Origin: Mycobacterium sp. AT1
GTDB lineage: Bacteria > Actinomycetota > Actinomycetes > Mycobacteriales > Mycobacteriaceae
DNA: 64,000 bases
Reading direction: 5' to 3'
Assembly (NCBI RefSeq): GCF_002043095.1
Contig: NZ_MVOC01000015.1
Span: 1-64,000, forward strand
The notes under the pieces are model-generated. The model saw nothing but the letters and a program-made list of their open reading frames with translations, did no database searches and was not told where the DNA came from. A program made the translations under genes and the position numbers. How positions within the stretch are numbered: the first letter of the stretch is position 1; each line of letters opens with the position of its first letter. Positions 60,897-64,000 of this stretch are shown here, piece after piece.

Positions 60897-62558
60897 ATGG
60901 CAGCACCCAGTCGCATCACGGCCGAGTTGATCGTCGAATGCTTGGAGAACGAAGGCGTCACCCACGTCTTCGGCATTCCTGGCGAGGAGAACATCAGGCT
61001 GGTCGACGCACTCTCGAGATCGTCGATCGAGTACGTGCTCACCCGGCACGAACAGGGTGCGTCGTTCATGGCCGAGGTCTACGGCCGGCTGACGGGTCGG
61101 GCCGGGGTGTGCTCGGCAACCCTGGGTCCCGGCGCCATCAACCTGCTACTTGGCGTCGCCGACGCCACCACCAATTCGACTCCGGTGCTTGCCCTTTCCG
61201 CGCAAGTGGGAATGCGGCGCAGCTACAAGGAATCCCATCAGGGCGTCGACCTGGTGTCGATGTTCGCACCGGTCACCAAGTGGTCGGCGCTGGTCGCGAC
61301 GCCGGGCGCCGTACCAGAGATGGTGCGCAAGGCCTTCAAGCTCGCCCAGACCGAGCGCCCCGGCGCCGTCTACCTGGCCGTCCCGGAGGACGTCGAATCG
61401 GCCGACGCCCCGGAGGCAGCCGTCCCGCTGCGGGTCAACGTTCCCCGGCCAGACGACCCCTCGGCCACCCAGATTGCCCGCGCCGCCGACATTCTCAGGA
61501 CCGCCCGCAATCCCGTGGTGCTCGCCGGCCACGGCGCGGCCCGCACCGATGCCTCCGCCGCGGTGCGCCGCTTCGCCGAGACGCTCGACATCCCGGTGGC
61601 CACCACGTTCCACGGCAAGGGCGTCATGCCCGACGACCATCCCCTGGCGCTGGGCGCGGTCGGCTTCATGCGGCACGACTACGTGAACTTCGGGTTCGAC
61701 CAGGCCGACGTGATCGTGGCCGCGGGATACGAGCTCCAGGAGTTCGACCCGGTCCGCGTCAACCCCCGCGGCGACACGAAGATCATTCACATCCACCGCT
61801 TTCCGGCCGAGGTCGACGCCCACTACGACGTCGCCGTCGGCCTGCACGCCGACATCGGGCGCTGCCTCGACGAGCTGGCCGACGCCGTGCAGCGGGAGCA
61901 CCCGCCGACGTCAGGGCAGGAGCGCATCAGGGAGCTGCTCACCAGGGAACTCGACGGCGGCCGGGACGACGACAGGTTCCCGCTCGCACCGGCGCGCATC
62001 GTCGCCGACACCAGGGCGGCGCTGGATCGCGAGGACATCGTGCTCGTCGACACCGGGGCGCTGAAGATGTGGATGGCACGGCTCTACCCGACCTACGAGC
62101 CCAACACGTGCCTGATCTCCAACGGCCTGTCCACCATGGCGTGGACGCTGCCCGGTGCGATTGCCGCGAAGATCGCGCGGCCCGAGGCCAAGGTGCTGGT
62201 GGCCACCGGCGACGGCTCGTTCCTGATGAACTCCCAGGAGATCGAGACGGCGCTGCGCGTCGGCACCCCCATCGTGATCCTCATCTGGGTCGACGACGCC
62301 TACGGACTGATCAGTTGGAAGATGGATCTGGAGATCGGCCACAACGTCGACACCCGGTTCGCCAATCCCGACTTCGTCGCCTACGCAGAGAGTTTCGGCG
62401 CCAAGGGTTACCGCATTGCGTCGGCCGGCGAGTTGCTGCCCACCCTCCGAGAGGCGCTGGCGGCCGACACGGTCAGCGTCATCGCCTGCCCGGTGGACTA
62501 CAGCGTCAACAGCGCTCTCATCGAGTCGTTGGGCGAGCTGGACGAGTCCTGGTCATGA
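60897..62558 (+). CDS. Thiamine-diphosphate enzyme, acetolactate synthase large-subunit-like
   Basis: A 553-residue TPP enzyme. The N-terminal catalytic Glu52 lies in TRHEQGASFMAEVYGRLTG; the FAD/central domain has HGKGVMPDDHPLALGAVG; the C-terminal TPP-binding motif is VATGDGSFLMNSQEIETALRVGTPIVILIW. It looks like catabolic (AlsS/IlvX-like) acetolactate synthases rather than IlvB, and there is no regulatory subunit gene nearby. Product probably 2-acetolactate from pyruvate, but other 2-oxoacid reactions are possible. Its 3' end overlaps the convergent cytochrome-like gene by 41 bp. Confidence 0.85.
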   Translation: MAAPSRITAELIVECLENEGVTHVFGIPGEENIRLVDALSRSSIEYVLTRHEQGASFMAEVYGRLTGRAGVCSATLGPGAINLLLGVADATTNSTPVLALSAQVGMRRSYKESHQGVDLVSMFAPVTKWSALVATPGAVPEMVRKAFKLAQTERPGAVYLAVPEDVESADAPEAAVPLRVNVPRPDDPSATQIARAADILRTARNPVVLAGHGAARTDASAAVRRFAETLDIPVATTFHGKGVMPDDHPLALGAVGFMRHDYVNFGFDQADVIVAAGYELQEFDPVRVNPRGDTKIIHIHRFPAEVDAHYDVAVGLHADIGRCLDELADAVQREHPPTSGQERIRELLTRELDGGRDDDRFPLAPARIVADTRAALDREDIVLVDTGALKMWMARLYPTYEPNTCLISNGLSTMAWTLPGAIAAKIARPEAKVLVATGDGSFLMNSQEIETALRVGTPIVILIWVDDAYGLISWKMDLEIGHNVDTRFANPDFVAYAESFGAKGYRIASAGELLPTLREALAADTVSVIACPVDYSVNSALIESLGELDESWS

Positions 62559-63024
62559 TGCTCCGCACCAGATAGCAGACGGCGCTGGTCAGATAGAAAC
62601 CCGCCACCAGCAGCAGCCACCGTGCGAGATACGGCTCCTGGGTGAGGCCGGTCGCCGCGGTGTAGGTGAAGGCGCCCTGCTCGATGATGCCGGGTAGGAA
62701 CATCGCGAACGTCAACGCCGTTGCGAGGGTGGGCAATCGGAGATAGTTGACGATTGGCACCCGGCGTGTCGCGTCGACGGGTTCGGCGCGACGGCGGCCC
62801 TTGGGCAGGAGTCGCTCGACCAGTGCATACAGCGGGAACAGGATGAGGTCGTGGCCGATGACGGCCACGGCGAACCACACCGCGATCGACTGCCACCACA
62901 CCCGGGGGTTGAACAACTGGTCGACCCCGAGCACCGAGATCGTGTACGCGCCGAGAGCCAGCGCGGCCACCAGGACGATGAGGTGCAGGACGTGGTCGCC
63001 GTAGAGACGCCTGAAGACGGTCAT
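62518..63024 (-). CDS. Membrane protein partner of the molybdopterin oxidoreductase
   Basis: A 168-residue protein with four membrane helices (HVLHLIVLVAALALGAYTIS, SIAVWFAVAVIGHDLILFPLYALVE, LATALTFAMFLPGIIEQG, WLLLVAGFYLTSAVCYLVRSI). It starts on the last base of the stop codon of the molybdopterin oxidoreductase (TGATG), so translation is coupled. His residues near helices could bind haem but no clear cytochrome b pattern is seen. Role probably membrane anchoring or electron transfer for the enzyme. Confidence 0.75.
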   Translation of the reverse strand: MTVFRRLYGDHVLHLIVLVAALALGAYTISVLGVDQLFNPRVWWQSIAVWFAVAVIGHDLILFPLYALVERLLPKGRRRAEPVDATRRVPIVNYLRLPTLATALTFAMFLPGIIEQGAFTYTAATGLTQEPYLARWLLLVAGFYLTSAVCYLVRSIMTRTRPARPTTR

Positions 63025-64000
63025 CACGACTCCCGGAATTCGATGGAGGCCACCCACTTCGTGCAGTGCACGCCGGGAAGCGCAGGCACGATGATCCTGG
63101 CCGGGTAGCCGTGATCCGGCGACAACTCCGCACCGTTCACCCGGAATGCCAGTAGCGCATCGGGATTGAGCACCTGGTTGCGCTGCAGTCGGGCACGGTT
63201 GAACGCCCCGAATCGCTCCAGGGAGGAGACCACCGCCGACCCCGGTGCCGGTCGCCCTGCCGCGGCGGCGAGGTCGGCGAGCCGCACGCCGGTCCACGTC
63301 TCGACGGTCGACCAACCCTCGACGCAGGCGATCGGCAGGTCGACGGTGTGCTGCGGCATCGCGGCCAATGCGGCGCGGTCGAGGACGACCGGTCGTTGGC
63401 CGCCGAGCAGTTGCAGACGCCACCGCTCACCGGTCAACCCCGGGTCGATTCGCGCGCTTGCCGCGGTCCGGTTGACCTGGAAGTCGTTGGGTCCGTCGCC
63501 GTAACTGCGGCCGCGCGGCAGCAGGATCGCGAACTGACGCGTCCACCCGCCGATGGTCTGCCCGGCGGTCAACACCGCCACCAACAGCGCGCCACCGCCG
63601 ACGACCGCCAGAATCCCCCGGCGGCTCAGCGTTGGCGGGTCCGGGTCGGGCGCGACCAACCCGTCCTCGTCGAGAGGTTCTGGCACGGTGTCTTCCCGGG
63701 AGGTCCGCAGCTCGGCGACGAACGACCGGGAGCGAAGACTGCGAACCATCGTGGGCAGCTTGATCGCGACGTGCGAGACGAAACCCGCGATGAACACCCA
63801 CGCGCCGAAGTAGTGCGCGGTGTAGAAGCTGAACCCGAAGATGTAGTCGTACTGGATGTTCAGCACGCCGGTGACGATTTCGAAGAGCACGCCGCCGACG
63901 ATCATCAACAGCGAGATGCGCTCGAGCACGCTGGCCAGCGACCGGGCCGGTGGCCAGGTGAAGAGTCGCGGGATCACCGACCAGAGCTTGGCGAGCACCA
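63024..64000 (-). CDS. Molybdopterin-dependent oxidoreductase, sulfite oxidase/YedY-type, with N-terminal membrane part (5' end outside window)
   Basis: The frame stays open to the window edge, so the N-terminus is missing; a GTG at 63998 is a possible but unlikely start. Visible: two membrane helices (ISLLMIVGGVLFEIVTGVL and AHYFGAWVFIAGFVSHVAIKL), a linker, a further helix with twin-Arg-like LSRRGILAVVGGGALLVAVLTAG, then the sulfite-oxidase-like domain. The molybdenum-binding Cys is in PIACVEGWSTVETWTGVRL and the end has PGVHCTKWVASIEF. Extracytoplasmic catalysis with membrane electron transfer is likely. Substrate unknown. Confidence 0.85.
   Translation of the reverse strand, partial: VLAKLWSVIPRLFTWPPARSLASVLERISLLMIVGGVLFEIVTGVLNIQYDYIFGFSFYTAHYFGAWVFIAGFVSHVAIKLPTMVRSLRSRSFVAELRTSREDTVPEPLDEDGLVAPDPDPPTLSRRGILAVVGGGALLVAVLTAGQTIGGWTRQFAILLPRGRSYGDGPNDFQVNRTAASARIDPGLTGERWRLQLLGGQRPVVLDRAALAAMPQHTVDLPIACVEGWSTVETWTGVRLADLAAAAGRPAPGSAVVSSLERFGAFNRARLQRNQVLNPDALLAFRVNGAELSPDHGYPARIIVPALPGVHCTKWVASIEFRES

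Overview
The window looks like chromosome of a fast-growing environmental mycobacterium (Mycolicibacterium type). Reasons: high GC; a 13E12-type HNH protein, a GjpA-type outer-membrane porin, a cutinase, a KshA-type steroid hydroxylase, two DesA3-like desaturases with their reductases, a CRP very close to the mycobacterial one, an IdeR-like iron box, and at least fifteen genes whose start codon lies 6-7 nt after a TANNNT -10 element, the typical mycobacterial leaderless arrangement. I see no tRNA, rRNA, CRISPR, IS element or prophage block.

Layout. 1-0.45 kb: end of an HNH protein. 0.48-8.4 kb: the standout locus, a mycosporine-like amino acid (MAA, UV sunscreen) cluster read leftward: a frameshifted HAD-like gene, mysA (sedoheptulose 7-phosphate cyclase), mysB (O-methyltransferase), mysC and mysD (ATP-grasp ligases) and a TauD-type dioxygenase, all overlapping or closely packed, with a divergent TetR gene and, after the operon, an acyl-CoA-dehydrogenase-like flavoprotein on its own promoter. 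8.4-11 kb: potassium handling (TrkA protein, CPA antiporter). 11-24 kb: single housekeeping and catabolic genes (cdh, DJ-1/PfpI, MocR, DDN-like reductase, kshA with TetR, GNAT, ADH, ArsR-SRPBCC fusion, aldo-keto reductase, selO, cutinase, PucR).

24-38.8 kb is lipid-oriented: two paralogous reductase-desaturase pairs, an amidohydrolase/TetR/hydrolase operon, a luciferase-like monooxygenase, an acyl-CoA dehydrogenase with an SDR, a small GlsB/YeaQ membrane protein and a second-type CRP. 38.8-45.5 kb is a five-gene catabolic operon (APC permease, FGGY kinase, FAD dehydrogenase with a BFD-like domain, FAD oxidoreductase, ABM monooxygenase) opposite a GntR/UTRA regulator with two near-identical operators. 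45.6-50 kb holds an alpha-glucosidase and an orphan solute-binding lipoprotein opposite a LacI regulator with a perfect 18-bp operator. 50-64 kb: FprA-like reductase behind an iron box, two acyl-CoA synthetases, a large LuxR ATPase, the porin, an alpha/beta hydrolase lacking its nucleophile, an acetolactate-synthase-like enzyme and a two-gene molybdopterin oxidoreductase unit cut by the window end.

Regulators are mostly divergent from their likely targets, and many intergenic spaces carry a clear dyad positioned on the promoter. Gene ends are often marked by strong hairpins between convergent genes.
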